NCBI RefSeq assembly: GCF_004028155.1
Contig: NZ_SBII01000008.1
Location: forward strand, 215,163-279,162
Origin: Flavobacterium cerinum
Lineage (GTDB): Bacteria > Bacteroidota > Bacteroidia > Flavobacteriales > Flavobacteriaceae
Direction of reading: 5' to 3'
Length of the DNA stretch: 64,000 nucleotides
The notes beneath the pieces were generated by a model. It saw only the letters and a program-made list of their open reading frames with translations, did no database searches and was not told where the DNA came from. Both the position numbers and the translations under genes were made by a program. Positions 19,203-28,326 of this stretch are shown piece by piece. The first letter of the stretch is position 1. Each line of letters begins with the position of its first letter.

Positions 19203-19967
19203 ATGATTATGACACGATACCTCTCCCTGTTTTTTGTGGCGGTTTTACTTACAGCCTGCGGCAAAGACAAAAAAGAAACAGCACTTACTTTTAAAACCGA
19301 AACCCATAACAAGAAAACCTCACTGCCGTGCACCGATCAATGTGCCAGTGTGAATATTGAAATACCCGTGGCCGAAGGTGTTCCTGTAGTTGCAGACAGC
19401 ATTAACAAAAACGTATTTAATACCATTAGAAGAATTATTTTCTTTGGCGAAAAACCTTATACTGCAACAACCTATGACGATCTTAATGCATCGTTCATTG
19501 GGTCGTATGAAGAACTTAAAAAGAAATTCCCGGAAGATGCCATTGGCTGGGAAGGAAAAGTAAAAGGATCTGTAGATTATAATACCGATAAGGTGATTAA
19601 TATTAAACTTAACCATTACACTTATACCGGCGGAGCTCACGGTTATGAAGGTAATACTTCATTGCTGTACAATCCGGAAACAGGAAAAGAACTAAAACGA
19701 TCTGATATTTTTAAAGATGAGGCCGGTTTTACAGCCTATGCCGAAAAGAAATTCAGAGAGACCTTTAAAATTCCTGAAGGCAAGAATATCAATGCTACCG
19801 GACTGATGTTTGAGGACGAAAAATTTGCCTTACCGCAAAACATCTTCTTTAAAGAAAACGGACTGTTGCTTTATTATAACTCCTACGAGATCGCATCGTA
19901 TGCTGAAGGTAAAAAAGAGTTACTTTTCCCATACAGTGAGATAGAACAATTTTTAAAGATCAAATAA
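19203..19967 (+). CDS. DUF3298 (RsiV-like) lipoprotein
   Basis: The ATG at 19203 is chosen over the upstream TTG at 19182 because it gives a clean lipoprotein signal, with lipobox LLTAC and Cys19 (an ATG at 19209 is also possible). The C-terminal part has the DUF3298 signature YTGGAHGYEG, then a segment on matching dissolved structure (NPETGKELKRSDIF). In RsiV of Bacillus this domain senses lysozyme; in other bacteria its role is unknown, and no sigma factor gene is adjacent here. It is probably outer- or inner-membrane-anchored on the periplasmic side. Confidence 0.78.
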   Translation: MIMTRYLSLFFVAVLLTACGKDKKETALTFKTETHNKKTSLPCTDQCASVNIEIPVAEGVPVVADSINKNVFNTIRRIIFFGEKPYTATTYDDLNASFIGSYEELKKKFPEDAIGWEGKVKGSVDYNTDKVINIKLNHYTYTGGAHGYEGNTSLLYNPETGKELKRSDIFKDEAGFTAYAEKKFRETFKIPEGKNINATGLMFEDEKFALPQNIFFKENGLLLYYNSYEIASYAEGKKELLFPYSEIEQFLKIK

Positions 19968-19990
19968 GCCTCAAAAAGGTTCTAAATAAA

Positions 19991-20020
19991 AAAGAGCGTC
20001 ATAAAGTATGACGCTCTTTT
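19991..20020. terminator. Bidirectional terminator between convergent genes
   Basis: The stem AAAGAGCGTCATA / TATGACGCTCTTT has a 4-base loop and is flanked by A and T runs. It serves both the DUF3298 lipoprotein gene and the convergent carrier gene. Confidence 0.85.
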
Positions 20021-20050
20021 TGTTATATAAAAACCCTTGTGAATTATTTC

Positions 20051-21496
20051 TTACCAGTAACCCAGCACTTTCCACCAGGCACCACCTGCAATAAAGAACA
20101 CCAGCAGGTAAACAACACTAAGTATAAAGCCGTCCTTCCACCAGGTATTAATAGGCACATACCCACTACCAAATAGAATAGGCGCCGGACCGTGGCCATA
20201 ATGTGTAAGCGTACCGAATATACCGCCGCAATATCCTAGAAACAAAGCTAACATTACAGGAGGCACCCCTACGCTCACCCCTACAGACAGCATGGCAAAA
20301 TACATAGCTGCAACGTGTGCCGTGGCACTGGCAAACATATAATGCAGATAAAAATAAAGCAATATTATTATAGGGAATGCCAGGTACCAGCTAAAGTCTT
20401 TAATGTAATTCTCGATATTACCCGACAGCCACGGAATAAACCCAAGTTTAGAAAGATAACTCGCCATCATGACTAATGATGAGAACCAAACTACCGTATC
20501 CCATGCACCTTTTTCGGCTTTTACATCTTCCCAGGTTAATACCTGTGACAGCAATAGGATACACAATCCAAGCAGTGCCGCTGTAGTAGCATCTATATGC
20601 AGCAGGTCACCAAATATCCAAAGCACCAGCAACAGGAAGAAAACAGCTACCATTATCCATTCATTCCTGGACACAGGACCCATCTCTTTTAATTTTTGAG
20701 CTGCCATTTGCGGGGCATCGCCCGTACTTTTCATTTGTGGCGGACTTACCTTATATAACACCCAAGGCATTAACAACATGCACAGCAATCCCGGCACTAT
20801 TGCACCAATTGCCCAGCTTCCCCAGGTTATCTTTATACCCAATTCGGCAGCAAAACGCTGTGCCATAGGGTTACTTGCCGTACCTGTAAGAAACATGGTT
20901 GAGGTTATAAGGTTGGCATTATAAGTACTAAGCGTAAGGAAAGAACCTGCTTTTTTATGGGTTTCGGGCTTTGCAGGATCAGACCCTAAACTCATCGCTA
21001 CCGATTTCATGATGGGATATATTATCCCGCCCGCCCTTGCGGTATTACTGGGTACTGCAGGAGCAAGCAGTAAATCGGCAAAATTGAGCCCGTAAGACAA
21101 TCCCAACGTAGTTTTGCCCATTTTGCTTACAAAATAATAGGCAATCCTGGAACCGAGTCCTGTTTTAATAAATCCGCGAGCTATGAAAAACGCCATCCCT
21201 ATCAGCCAGATGATGGAACTGCCAAAACCGCTAAGGGCATTTGTAATACCGTCGGCAGCAGGGTTTTTAGAATCGGGCGGCGCGAGTACCATAGAGAAAG
21301 CGCAAAGTGCTATACCCAGCATGGCCATAGTACCCATAGGTGCTGCCTTAACAATAATACCCATAATGATAAAAACAAAAATACCAAACAGATGCCAGGC
21401 ATTTTCGGTTAACCCTTCGGGAACGGGAATGTACCAGAGTATCACTCCAATCAAGGCGCTTAACGCCATCATTTTGTAATTTACTTCAGACTTCAT
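20051..21496 (-). CDS. DASS-family anion:sodium symporter (dicarboxylate carrier)
   Basis: This 481-aa protein has about twelve hydrophobic segments and the family's paired substrate/sodium motifs: APAVPSNTARAGGIIYPI in the first half and YGHGPAPILFG in the second. These fit plant-type 2-oxoglutarate/malate or citrate/succinate carriers. It probably brings a C4 or related dicarboxylate across the inner membrane. The porin-type gene just upstream (20-base gap) is probably in the same operon and would supply outer-membrane entry. Confidence 0.88.
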   Translation of the reverse strand: MKSEVNYKMMALSALIGVILWYIPVPEGLTENAWHLFGIFVFIIMGIIVKAAPMGTMAMLGIALCAFSMVLAPPDSKNPAADGITNALSGFGSSIIWLIGMAFFIARGFIKTGLGSRIAYYFVSKMGKTTLGLSYGLNFADLLLAPAVPSNTARAGGIIYPIMKSVAMSLGSDPAKPETHKKAGSFLTLSTYNANLITSTMFLTGTASNPMAQRFAAELGIKITWGSWAIGAIVPGLLCMLLMPWVLYKVSPPQMKSTGDAPQMAAQKLKEMGPVSRNEWIMVAVFFLLLVLWIFGDLLHIDATTAALLGLCILLLSQVLTWEDVKAEKGAWDTVVWFSSLVMMASYLSKLGFIPWLSGNIENYIKDFSWYLAFPIIILLYFYLHYMFASATAHVAAMYFAMLSVGVSVGVPPVMLALFLGYCGGIFGTLTHYGHGPAPILFGSGYVPINTWWKDGFILSVVYLLVFFIAGGAWWKVLGYW

Positions 21497-21515
21497 TGGC
21501 AGGAAATTTTAAGTA

Positions 21516-22637
21516 TTAGAATTGTACCTGTATTTGTGTAAGGAACAGGTTACTGTTATAATTACCGGTATTAGGGATACTGGTCTTATAGCGGTTAAAT
21601 ACCCCCACAAGAGAGATTTTCGCGTGATAATCGCCCGATCCTATAATACTTAATACAGGCGTAAATGTTTGGTAGGAATTGCGCCCTACATTGGTATTAG
21701 GATCGAGAGCTTCATACCTAAAGCTTGCTTCAAATGCCCTTATACGGGGTTTATTATAATTAAACCGCACCTTAGGCGCAACATAAAAACCCTGCATCAC
21801 AAAATCGTTCAGGTTAGGTATCTCAAGCGTTGAGGCTGTATAATCTAAAAAATTGGTTCCGCGCTTGTATTCGGCATCAGCATTAATTTCTAAAAGGGGC
21901 GATAGTACATAGTGCAATTGTGCGTCACCGCCATAAGCATTACCCGTTACTTTACCCAGTCGTGATGTAGCGCCATTTACAGCAAGCCGAAGGCTTTTAG
22001 ACAGATTGTACTCAAACCGCAACGCATAATTTTTTTGGCTGTTGTTATCGCTTATCTGGTTCTTGCCATTTCCATTGTATACAGTAAAATAATAGCTAAG
22101 TGGAATTTTTATATCATGAAGACTACCGGTTAGGGCGGCACCTATCTGGAATGACTGCCAGTTGTTATTGCCAAAAAGGGTATATTGATTAGACCAGTCG
22201 TATGAGTTTTCCAGCTGGAAAGCAAATACATCTTCAAGCCCAAAGTAAGGCCTGAACTGCCCAAACTGTACATTAATGTGCTTATCGTAAGCATATTTTA
22301 CAAAGGCATTCTCGAGTACTTTGTTTGTAGGATTGTTTTTAAAATCGGCGAGATTAACCAGTATATTGGTGCTTATCTTATCGTTAACATGAAATACACC
22401 CTGAAGGCGCACATATTTTAAATCGAAAGAATTGGTTACAGCTTCATCAGGTTCTGTATGGTGAACGCCTTTATAATCTACATCTTTATCGGCTGACATG
22501 TTATAACGCCCAACAAAGAAAACAGCGGTAGAAAATTTTCGGCCATGGCTGGAATAATCGGTGATAGTATCGTTAGGATCATGCTGAGCCAGAGAGAGAA
22601 AGGGAATAAGGATGAAAAAATGTAGTATTTTTTTCAT
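21516..22637 (-). CDS. OprO/OprP-type outer-membrane porin
   Basis: A signal peptide (MKKILHFFILIPFLSLAQ) is followed by alternating beta strands with aromatic belts and a C-terminal strand ending in Phe. Blocks such as VRLQGVFHVNDKI and the VQFGQFRPYFGLEDVF motif match the phosphate-selective porin O/P family. In this phylum such porins serve various anions. Linked to the dicarboxylate carrier downstream, the likely substrate is an organic acid rather than phosphate, which is inference from context. Confidence 0.82.
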   Translation of the reverse strand: MKKILHFFILIPFLSLAQHDPNDTITDYSSHGRKFSTAVFFVGRYNMSADKDVDYKGVHHTEPDEAVTNSFDLKYVRLQGVFHVNDKISTNILVNLADFKNNPTNKVLENAFVKYAYDKHINVQFGQFRPYFGLEDVFAFQLENSYDWSNQYTLFGNNNWQSFQIGAALTGSLHDIKIPLSYYFTVYNGNGKNQISDNNSQKNYALRFEYNLSKSLRLAVNGATSRLGKVTGNAYGGDAQLHYVLSPLLEINADAEYKRGTNFLDYTASTLEIPNLNDFVMQGFYVAPKVRFNYNKPRIRAFEASFRYEALDPNTNVGRNSYQTFTPVLSIIGSGDYHAKISLVGVFNRYKTSIPNTGNYNSNLFLTQIQVQF

Positions 22638-22829
22638 AAGCCGTATACGTTAATAATTTTAACAAAAAATGCCTTATTAACAAATATAGCTTTTTTATTT
22701 GTAAGAGAATATTATAAAACAACGATTTTAATCGGTGTTTTGAGTTCTTTACAGATTTTATGATAATCTTAACGATTCCTTTTTTATCGAATTAGAGGTA
22801 GAAGAATCGTTAAGATCTATATTCAGAGT

Positions 22830-23285
22830 CTAAACAAACTTCTTAAGGCTCATAACAATCCCAAGGTGTATCGCTTCGTGGTAATTGTTAAACGCAATAG
22901 CGTCTTCTATACTGTCCAGGCTAAAGCCCAGTTCGCTTTTGCGGGCACTGTAAGTAGTAAATAATCCGTTGCGGTAGTCTTCTTCGGTTTTAGAAATGGT
23001 AGAGAATAGCAGTTCTTTTATCTGGTCTGCTTCCTCTTGGGTAGCATCGCGCTCCGGTCGTGTACCCCTCATATATAAACTTACAAGATCATCGCTTATT
23101 GATAATGGCTGCCCTGCACCACGGTATACCAATATTTGCTGTGATACCATAATGTGCCCAATGTTCCAGATGAGGTTATTGCTAAAACCATCCGGTATCT
23201 TGTTAAGCTGCTCTAGCGTATATTTTTCAAACAGTTTGGTATATATCTCCCTGCTGGTGCGTGTAATCTTGAATTCGGTTTCCAT
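22830..23285 (-). CDS. DinB-family protein, 151 aa
   Basis: The four-helix DinB/YfiT fold is suggested by three His positions: NLIWNIGHIMVSQQI near residue 43, and NNYHEAIHLGIV near the C-terminus with its HxxxH pair. These normally bind one metal ion. Members act as thiol transferases or have unknown roles; a precise reaction cannot be read from the sequence. It stands alone, divergent from the ArsC-like gene. Confidence 0.85.
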   Translation of the reverse strand: METEFKITRTSREIYTKLFEKYTLEQLNKIPDGFSNNLIWNIGHIMVSQQILVYRGAGQPLSISDDLVSLYMRGTRPERDATQEEADQIKELLFSTISKTEEDYRNGLFTTYSARKSELGFSLDSIEDAIAFNNYHEAIHLGIVMSLKKFV

Positions 23286-23392
23286 ATTGTTTCTTTTTTT
23301 TGCGGAATAAAAATAGTGCTTTTACTATGAATTATTCAATTTGGATCATTAGAAATTTCAATTAAAAAATCGCACAATTCGTGGCTAAATTT

Positions 23393-23400
23393 TACATTTG
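23393..23400 (+). promoter_or_regulatory. -7 promoter element of the ArsC-like gene
   Basis: TACATTTG is a perfect TAnnTTTG match. The start codon at 23405 begins only four bases downstream, so transcription should start at or very near the ATG and the mRNA may be leaderless. The -33 region is weak. Confidence 0.6.
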
Positions 23401-23404
23401 CACC

Positions 23405-23755
23405 ATGAAAAAAATATTCCATCTAAAAACCTGCGATACATGCAGACGCATTATAAAATCGCTTCCTAATATTGAAGGCTTTACACTTCAGGACATTAAA
23501 AGCCAGCCTATAACTGTTGAAGATATTGAAGAAATGCACCGCCTTGCCGGAAGCTATGAAGCACTTTTTAGCCGAAAAGCAACCCTTTACAAAGAGCGTG
23601 GCATGAAAGACATGACATTTACCGAAGCTGACTACAAGGGTTTCATCTTAGAGCACTATACTTTTTTGAGCCGCCCTGTAATTGTAGACGGCGAAAACAT
23701 ATTTGTGGGCAACAGCCCAAAAGTGGTACAGGCAGCCATCGATCATTTGTCTTAA
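23405..23755 (+). CDS. ArsC/Spx-family thioredoxin-fold protein
   Basis: I chose ATG 23405 (116 aa) over the upstream frame because it matches the family length and start. CDTC near residue 9 replaces the usual single catalytic Cys context of ArsC, and the late LSRPVIVDGENIFVG is the arsenate reductase/YffB signature. It may reduce a thiol or arsenate, or act as an Spx-like partner; no ars genes are nearby. It is followed at once by the exporter gene. Confidence 0.8.
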   Translation: MKKIFHLKTCDTCRRIIKSLPNIEGFTLQDIKSQPITVEDIEEMHRLAGSYEALFSRKATLYKERGMKDMTFTEADYKGFILEHYTFLSRPVIVDGENIFVGNSPKVVQAAIDHLS

Positions 23756-24649
23756 ATGAGCAAACGCAATCTTGCTCTTATAGCCGCCACACTGGTGTCT
23801 ATAATTTATGGTATAACGTTTACCGTTGCTAAAGACGTAATGCCTGCTTTTGTAAAACCGTTTGGTTTTATTGTACTGCGTGTGGGCGGTTCGGCAATAC
23901 TTTTCTGGATCTGTTCGTTATTCGTTCGCAAAGAAAAAATCGCCCTAATCGATTTTCCACGCATTGTAGCAGCCGCTTTTTTTGGTGTAGCACTAAACAT
24001 GCTTACCTTTTTTGAAGGGCTCAGCCTTACCTCGCCTATTATGGCATCAGTACTCATGGTCACTACACCCATGCTGGTACTGGTACTTTCGGCATTCATT
24101 ATTAAAGAAAAAATAATAGGCAAAAAAGCCATAGGTATCCTACTGGGGCTTGTGGGTACTGTATTGCTTATTTTGTATGGCAAAGCAGTTGGCAATGGCG
24201 AAAATGCACTTTGGGGTAATTTCCTCGTGTTTGTAAATGCAGTGTCTTATGCGCTTTACCTTATTCTGGTCAAGAAACTTATGGATAGGTACAACCCGTT
24301 TTCATTTGTAAAATGGATCTATCTTTTTGGGTTTATCATGGTACTCCCCTTTGGATGGAAACAGCTGTCTCAGGTAAACTGGCCGGGAATGCCTGTAGAT
24401 GTTGCCGTTAAGGTAATATTTGTCGTGGTAATCTCCACTTTTCTAACCTACCTGCTTAACCTGCTTTCTATGAAAGAGCTAAAACCTACTACTGTAGCTG
24501 TCTTTATTTACCTCCAGCCGTTTTTTGCTACGGTATTTGCCATTGCACTGGGCAAGGACGAATTGAGTCTTGTAAAGCTGCTTTCAGCATTGCTCATTTT
24601 TGTTGGGGTGTACCTGGTTACAGCTCCGGGAAAGATAAAAACAGTATAA
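23756..24649 (+). CDS. EamA-family (DMT) transporter
   Basis: The 297-aa protein has ten hydrophobic segments in two EamA repeats, the second with YLQPFFATVFAIALGKDELS. These pumps export metabolites such as amino acids or nucleobases; the substrate cannot be read here. It starts on the base after the ArsC-like stop, so the two form an operon, although no functional link is evident. Confidence 0.88.
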   Translation: MSKRNLALIAATLVSIIYGITFTVAKDVMPAFVKPFGFIVLRVGGSAILFWICSLFVRKEKIALIDFPRIVAAAFFGVALNMLTFFEGLSLTSPIMASVLMVTTPMLVLVLSAFIIKEKIIGKKAIGILLGLVGTVLLILYGKAVGNGENALWGNFLVFVNAVSYALYLILVKKLMDRYNPFSFVKWIYLFGFIMVLPFGWKQLSQVNWPGMPVDVAVKVIFVVVISTFLTYLLNLLSMKELKPTTVAVFIYLQPFFATVFAIALGKDELSLVKLLSALLIFVGVYLVTAPGKIKTV

Positions 24650-24694
24650 TTTACCTGAATTTACTTCAAAACGAAGCCCATAGTTTATTTTTAT

Positions 24695-24702
24695 TAACTT
24701 TG
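24695..24702 (+). promoter_or_regulatory. -7 element for the yicC-gmk-acyltransferase-nadD operon
   Basis: TAACTTTG matches TAnnTTTG and lies 18 bases before the yicC start at 24721. A clear -33 TTG is not seen. Confidence 0.5.
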
Positions 24703-24720
24703 TCGCACTAAATTTTTTAC

Positions 24721-25581
24721 ATGATACAATCGATGACGGGTTTTGGTAAAGCCTCTTTACAATTACCTACAAAAAAGATTACCGTAGAAATTAAATCGCT
24801 AAACAGCAAAGGTCTTGATGTTAGCGTAAGAATGCCCTCTGCACTTAGGGAAATGGAACTGGGACTTAGAAACCAGATAGCGCAGAAACTGGAACGCGGC
24901 AAAGTCGATTTTTCGCTATTTGTTGAGGTTACCGGCGAAGAAACTTCATCTAAGATCAATGTGCCTATTGTAAAGGCTTACATTAAGCAAATGCAGGATG
25001 TAATTCCGGGTGCTGATGTGACTGAACTAATGAAGATGGCTGTGCGTATGCCCGATGCCCTTAAAACAGAACGTGAGGAAATCGACGAAAACGAATGGAG
25101 TACCATACAGGGTGTTATCGTTCAGGCATTAGAGAACATTCACAACTTCAGGGTTTCTGAAGGTGCAGCGTTAGAAAAAGAATTCCTTTTAAGAATAGGC
25201 AATATACTATCTTACATGAACGAAGCTGTTTCACTTGATGGTGAACGTATCGAGAATGTAAAAACCAGACTTCGCACCGCGATAGACGAACTTACGGTAA
25301 CGGTAGATGAGAACCGCTTTGAGCAGGAACTTATTTATTACCTTGAGAAAATGGATATTACCGAAGAAAAAGTAAGACTGGAAAACCACCTTAACTATTT
25401 CATCGAAACACTTGCTGGAAGCGAAGCAAACGGACGTAAGCTTGGTTTTATCACGCAGGAAATGGGTCGCGAGATCAACACAATGGGCTCTAAATCTAAC
25501 CATGCAAAAATGCAGAAACTGGTTGTACAGATGAAGGATGAGCTTGAAAAAATTAAAGAACAGGTACTTAATGTGCTTTAA
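24721..25581 (+). CDS. YicC/YloC-family endoribonuclease
   Basis: The 286-aa protein opens with MIQSMTGFGKA, the family signature, and ends with the conserved C-terminal domain containing GRKLGFITQEMGREINTMGSKS. The family cuts RNA as an endoribonuclease and affects small-RNA turnover in E. coli. It lies directly upstream of gmk, its usual neighbour across bacteria. Confidence 0.92.
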   Translation: MIQSMTGFGKASLQLPTKKITVEIKSLNSKGLDVSVRMPSALREMELGLRNQIAQKLERGKVDFSLFVEVTGEETSSKINVPIVKAYIKQMQDVIPGADVTELMKMAVRMPDALKTEREEIDENEWSTIQGVIVQALENIHNFRVSEGAALEKEFLLRIGNILSYMNEAVSLDGERIENVKTRLRTAIDELTVTVDENRFEQELIYYLEKMDITEEKVRLENHLNYFIETLAGSEANGRKLGFITQEMGREINTMGSKSNHAKMQKLVVQMKDELEKIKEQVLNVL

Positions 25582-25634
25582 CTATAGGCCGCGCCATTAG
25601 CATAAATTAAGCATACAGAATAGCATACAATACA

Positions 25635-26207
25635 ATGAAGAAAGGCAAATTATTAGTATTCTCGGCGCCATCCGGGTCGGGAAAAACCACTATAGTAAGA
25701 CACTTGCTGGAACAGCCGGATTTAAATCTGGCATTTTCGGTATCTGCAGCAACACGTGACGCGCGTGAAGGAGAAGTTGACGGAAGGGATTATCACTTTA
25801 TATCGCTTGAAGAATTCAAGAAACATATTAAAGCCGAAGATTTTGTAGAATGGGAAGAAGTATACCGTGATAATTTTTACGGCACACTAAAAACCGAAAT
25901 AGAACGCATTTGGGCCGAAGGTAAAAACGTTATTTTTGATATCGATGTTGCCGGAGGATTGCGTATTAAAAGTAAATTCCCCGAAGAAACACTTGCTGTT
26001 TTTGTAAAACCGCCAAGTATCGACGAACTTAAGATACGTCTTAAAAAACGTTCTACAGAAAGTGAAGATAAAATCAATATGCGTATCGCTAAAGCATCAG
26101 TAGAACTGGCTACAGCGCCGCAGTTTGATACTATTATAAAAAATTATGCCCTGGATATTGCCAAGCAGGAAGCCTATCAATTAGTAAAAGATTTTATAAA
26201 ATCTTAA
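25635..26207 (+). CDS. gmk: Guanylate kinase
   Basis: The P-loop SAPSGSGKTT near residues 9-18, the GMP-binding YHF region and VEWEEVYRDNFYGTLKTEI are all typical. At 190 aa it has standard length. The enzyme converts GMP and ATP to GDP and ADP in purine nucleotide metabolism. It is 53 bases downstream of yicC and within the same operon. Confidence 0.96.
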   Translation: MKKGKLLVFSAPSGSGKTTIVRHLLEQPDLNLAFSVSAATRDAREGEVDGRDYHFISLEEFKKHIKAEDFVEWEEVYRDNFYGTLKTEIERIWAEGKNVIFDIDVAGGLRIKSKFPEETLAVFVKPPSIDELKIRLKKRSTESEDKINMRIAKASVELATAPQFDTIIKNYALDIAKQEAYQLVKDFIKS

Positions 26208-26216
26208 ATGTGAACC

Positions 26217-26786
26217 ATGAAGCGTAAACTTATCAATTGGGCCAAGCCTATAGTAAAACGCTTGTTAGGCATGGAAAACCTGAATGCCCTTGAGGCTTTA
26301 AAGCGAAAAGGCCTTAAAGTAGGCACTAATTTCAATATTCAGGAAGGCTGTATTATTGACGGTTCGCATTCCTATCACATAGAAATTGGTAACAACGTTA
26401 CCCTTGCTCCAAATGTGCATATCCTTGCTCATGATGCCAGCACCTGGAACTTTCTTGAATATACCAAGATTAAGAATGTAAAAATAGGGAATCGTGTTTT
26501 TATAGGCGCAAGCAGTATAATAATGCCCGGGGTAACTATTGGTAACGATGTTATTATTGGGGCAGGGTCTATTGTAACAAAAGACATACCAAACAACTGC
26601 CTTTATGCAGGAAATCCGGCAAAGTTTATGATGCATACTGATGTTTATATTGCAAAGGAGAAAAAGAAAATGACCGCAGAAAACACTTTTGAGGAAGAAT
26701 TCTCTGAAGCAAAAGATGTTTCTATGGAAAATAAGGAATTGCTAAAGCAAATGGCTGCCAAACACGGCACCGCCTATTTAAAATAA
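26217..26786 (+). CDS. Hexapeptide-repeat acyltransferase (LbH family)
   Basis: The 189-aa protein has left-handed helix repeats such as IGNNVTLAPNVHIL, IGNRVFIGASSIIMPGVTIGNDVIIGAG, and the end motif AGNPAKFM, typical of maltose/galactoside-type O-acetyltransferases. A basic N-terminal helix and an acidic C-terminal tail frame the repeats. The acceptor is probably a sugar on lipopolysaccharide or another surface glycan. Why it sits between gmk and nadD is not clear from the sequence. Confidence 0.88.
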   Translation: MKRKLINWAKPIVKRLLGMENLNALEALKRKGLKVGTNFNIQEGCIIDGSHSYHIEIGNNVTLAPNVHILAHDASTWNFLEYTKIKNVKIGNRVFIGASSIIMPGVTIGNDVIIGAGSIVTKDIPNNCLYAGNPAKFMMHTDVYIAKEKKKMTAENTFEEEFSEAKDVSMENKELLKQMAAKHGTAYLK

Positions 26787-26790
26787 CACC

Positions 26791-27372
26791 ATGAAAGTAG
26801 GGCTATACTTCGGGACATTTAACCCCATACATGCCGGGCATCTTATCATTGCCAACCACATGGCCGAATACAGCGACCTGGATCAGGTATGGCTTGTAGT
26901 GACGCCTCATAACCCTCACAAGAAAAAAAGCACCCTGCTGGACGATCATCATCGTTTACAAATGGTATTTCTGGCAACAGAAAATTATACGAAACTAAAG
27001 CCAAGCGACATTGAGTTTCGCCTGCCTCAGCCTAATTATACGGTTCATACGCTGGCACATTTACAGGAAAAATTCCCAACTTATGAGTTTTCGCTTATTA
27101 TGGGCGAAGACAACCTGAACTCACTGCATAAATGGAAAAACTATGAGGTTATTATTCAAAACCACGACATTTATGTTTACCCACGCTTAAACTCAGGCGA
27201 AACAGACCCTGAATTAATGACACACGCACGCATTAAACACATTAATGCACCTATACTGGAACTATCGTCTACGTTTATTCGTGATAGTATAAAAGAAGGT
27301 AAAAACGTTAGGCCGCTGCTTCCAGGTAATGTATGGGAATATGTAGAGCATAACCTTTTTTATACGAAGTAA
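26791..27372 (+). CDS. nadD: Nicotinate-nucleotide adenylyltransferase
   Basis: The 193-aa protein begins with the nucleotidyltransferase motif GTFNPIHAGHL (HxGH type) and has ISSTFIRD-like LSSTFIRDSI near the end, the second ATP contact. It joins ATP to nicotinate mononucleotide in NAD synthesis. It is four bases after the acyltransferase gene and closes the four-gene operon. Confidence 0.95.
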   Translation: MKVGLYFGTFNPIHAGHLIIANHMAEYSDLDQVWLVVTPHNPHKKKSTLLDDHHRLQMVFLATENYTKLKPSDIEFRLPQPNYTVHTLAHLQEKFPTYEFSLIMGEDNLNSLHKWKNYEVIIQNHDIYVYPRLNSGETDPELMTHARIKHINAPILELSSTFIRDSIKEGKNVRPLLPGNVWEYVEHNLFYTK

Positions 27373-27432
27373 CACCATCCCACCAATAATTGGAATAGCT
27401 GATATGTTTCTTGTTTCTAAAAAAGAAGGATA

Positions 27433-27498
27433 GATTCTTCGACTCCGTTGCACTTCGCTCAGAATGACATCACACTGTCATGCTGATCTTGTCGAAGC
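27433..27498. repeat. GTCGAAG-type palindromic repeat after nadD
   Basis: The element has arms ATTCTTCGACTCCGTTGCAC and CGCTCAGAATGACA, then TGTCATGCTGATCTTGTCGAAG, forming an imperfect inverted repeat. It is one of the dispersed elements also seen at 30194-30266 and, in part, at 5439-5702. It lies in the 178-base gap between convergent genes. Confidence 0.6.
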
Positions 27499-27550
27499 TA
27501 TACATGAGTTTATAATTTGAAAGGAACTGTTTATGTTTACTGTAAATAAA

Positions 27551-28300
27551 TTACTTAACTTCTTTAATAGCACTGCTTTCAATCCAGCCTACGCTGTCAT
27601 CGGCAAGTTCTATTTTTTTCCAGTTATCTACTTCTTCGGTTACAAAAACCTTGGTGCCTTCGTGTAGTATAAAGGCATCCTGAGCGCTTTTTGATGGTTC
27701 GCCCTTAACAGACACCACTTCATCAAACACAATGGCCGGACGTTCTTTTAGTGTTACCGATTTTACAAATACCGCCGAAAGGATACTAATCACAATAACC
27801 AGCAGCGATATAAACATCCCAATAAAAAAGATACGCTTTAGCAAAGTAGTTGCGGCAAGGTAATATCCCAAAAAGAATAATAAACACAGTGAAGCGAACG
27901 CTACAGCTATCCAAGCCCATGTATCATAGTGATAACTGCCTGTAATGTTGTAAAGCATTTTAGTGAATCCCACTTTTGGAACAGCTTTAATATCATCAAT
28001 AGCCATTTTTTGGGCAAAGCCAAGATTTACAGTAATGTCTTTATCGTTTGGATTTAGCAGTAATGCTTTTTCATAGTTGTAAACAGAAGGCGCAATACGG
28101 TTTAGTTTATAGTAGGCATTGCCCAGGTTAAAATATACCTCTGCCGATTCTTTTTTGTCTTTAAGGATACTCTCATACGCCTGTGCCGCCTCTTCATACT
28201 TGCCTTTGCGATACAGTTCGTTCCCTTTCTCAAAAGCGTTTTGAGCAAAGGATGCCTGAGCGAATAACAGGGTGATTAAAATATATACTAGCTTCTTCAT
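27551..28300 (-). CDS. batE: BatE-like TPR and SH3-type membrane protein
   Basis: A signal peptide (ends AQASFAQ) is followed by TPR repeats (about residues 20-100, including AEVYFNLGNAYYKLNRI), two hydrophobic segments near residues 125-175, and a C-terminal SH3-like domain (about 190-249). This order matches the last gene of the Bacteroides aerotolerance operon. It probably acts in the inner membrane facing the periplasm. The 26-base gap to batD upstream suggests co-transcription. Confidence 0.85.
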   Translation of the reverse strand: MKKLVYILITLLFAQASFAQNAFEKGNELYRKGKYEEAAQAYESILKDKKESAEVYFNLGNAYYKLNRIAPSVYNYEKALLLNPNDKDITVNLGFAQKMAIDDIKAVPKVGFTKMLYNITGSYHYDTWAWIAVAFASLCLLFFLGYYLAATTLLKRIFFIGMFISLLVIVISILSAVFVKSVTLKERPAIVFDEVVSVKGEPSKSAQDAFILHEGTKVFVTEEVDNWKKIELADDSVGWIESSAIKEVK

Positions 28301-28326
28301 TTTTCTGTATCGATACTTTGTACTAC

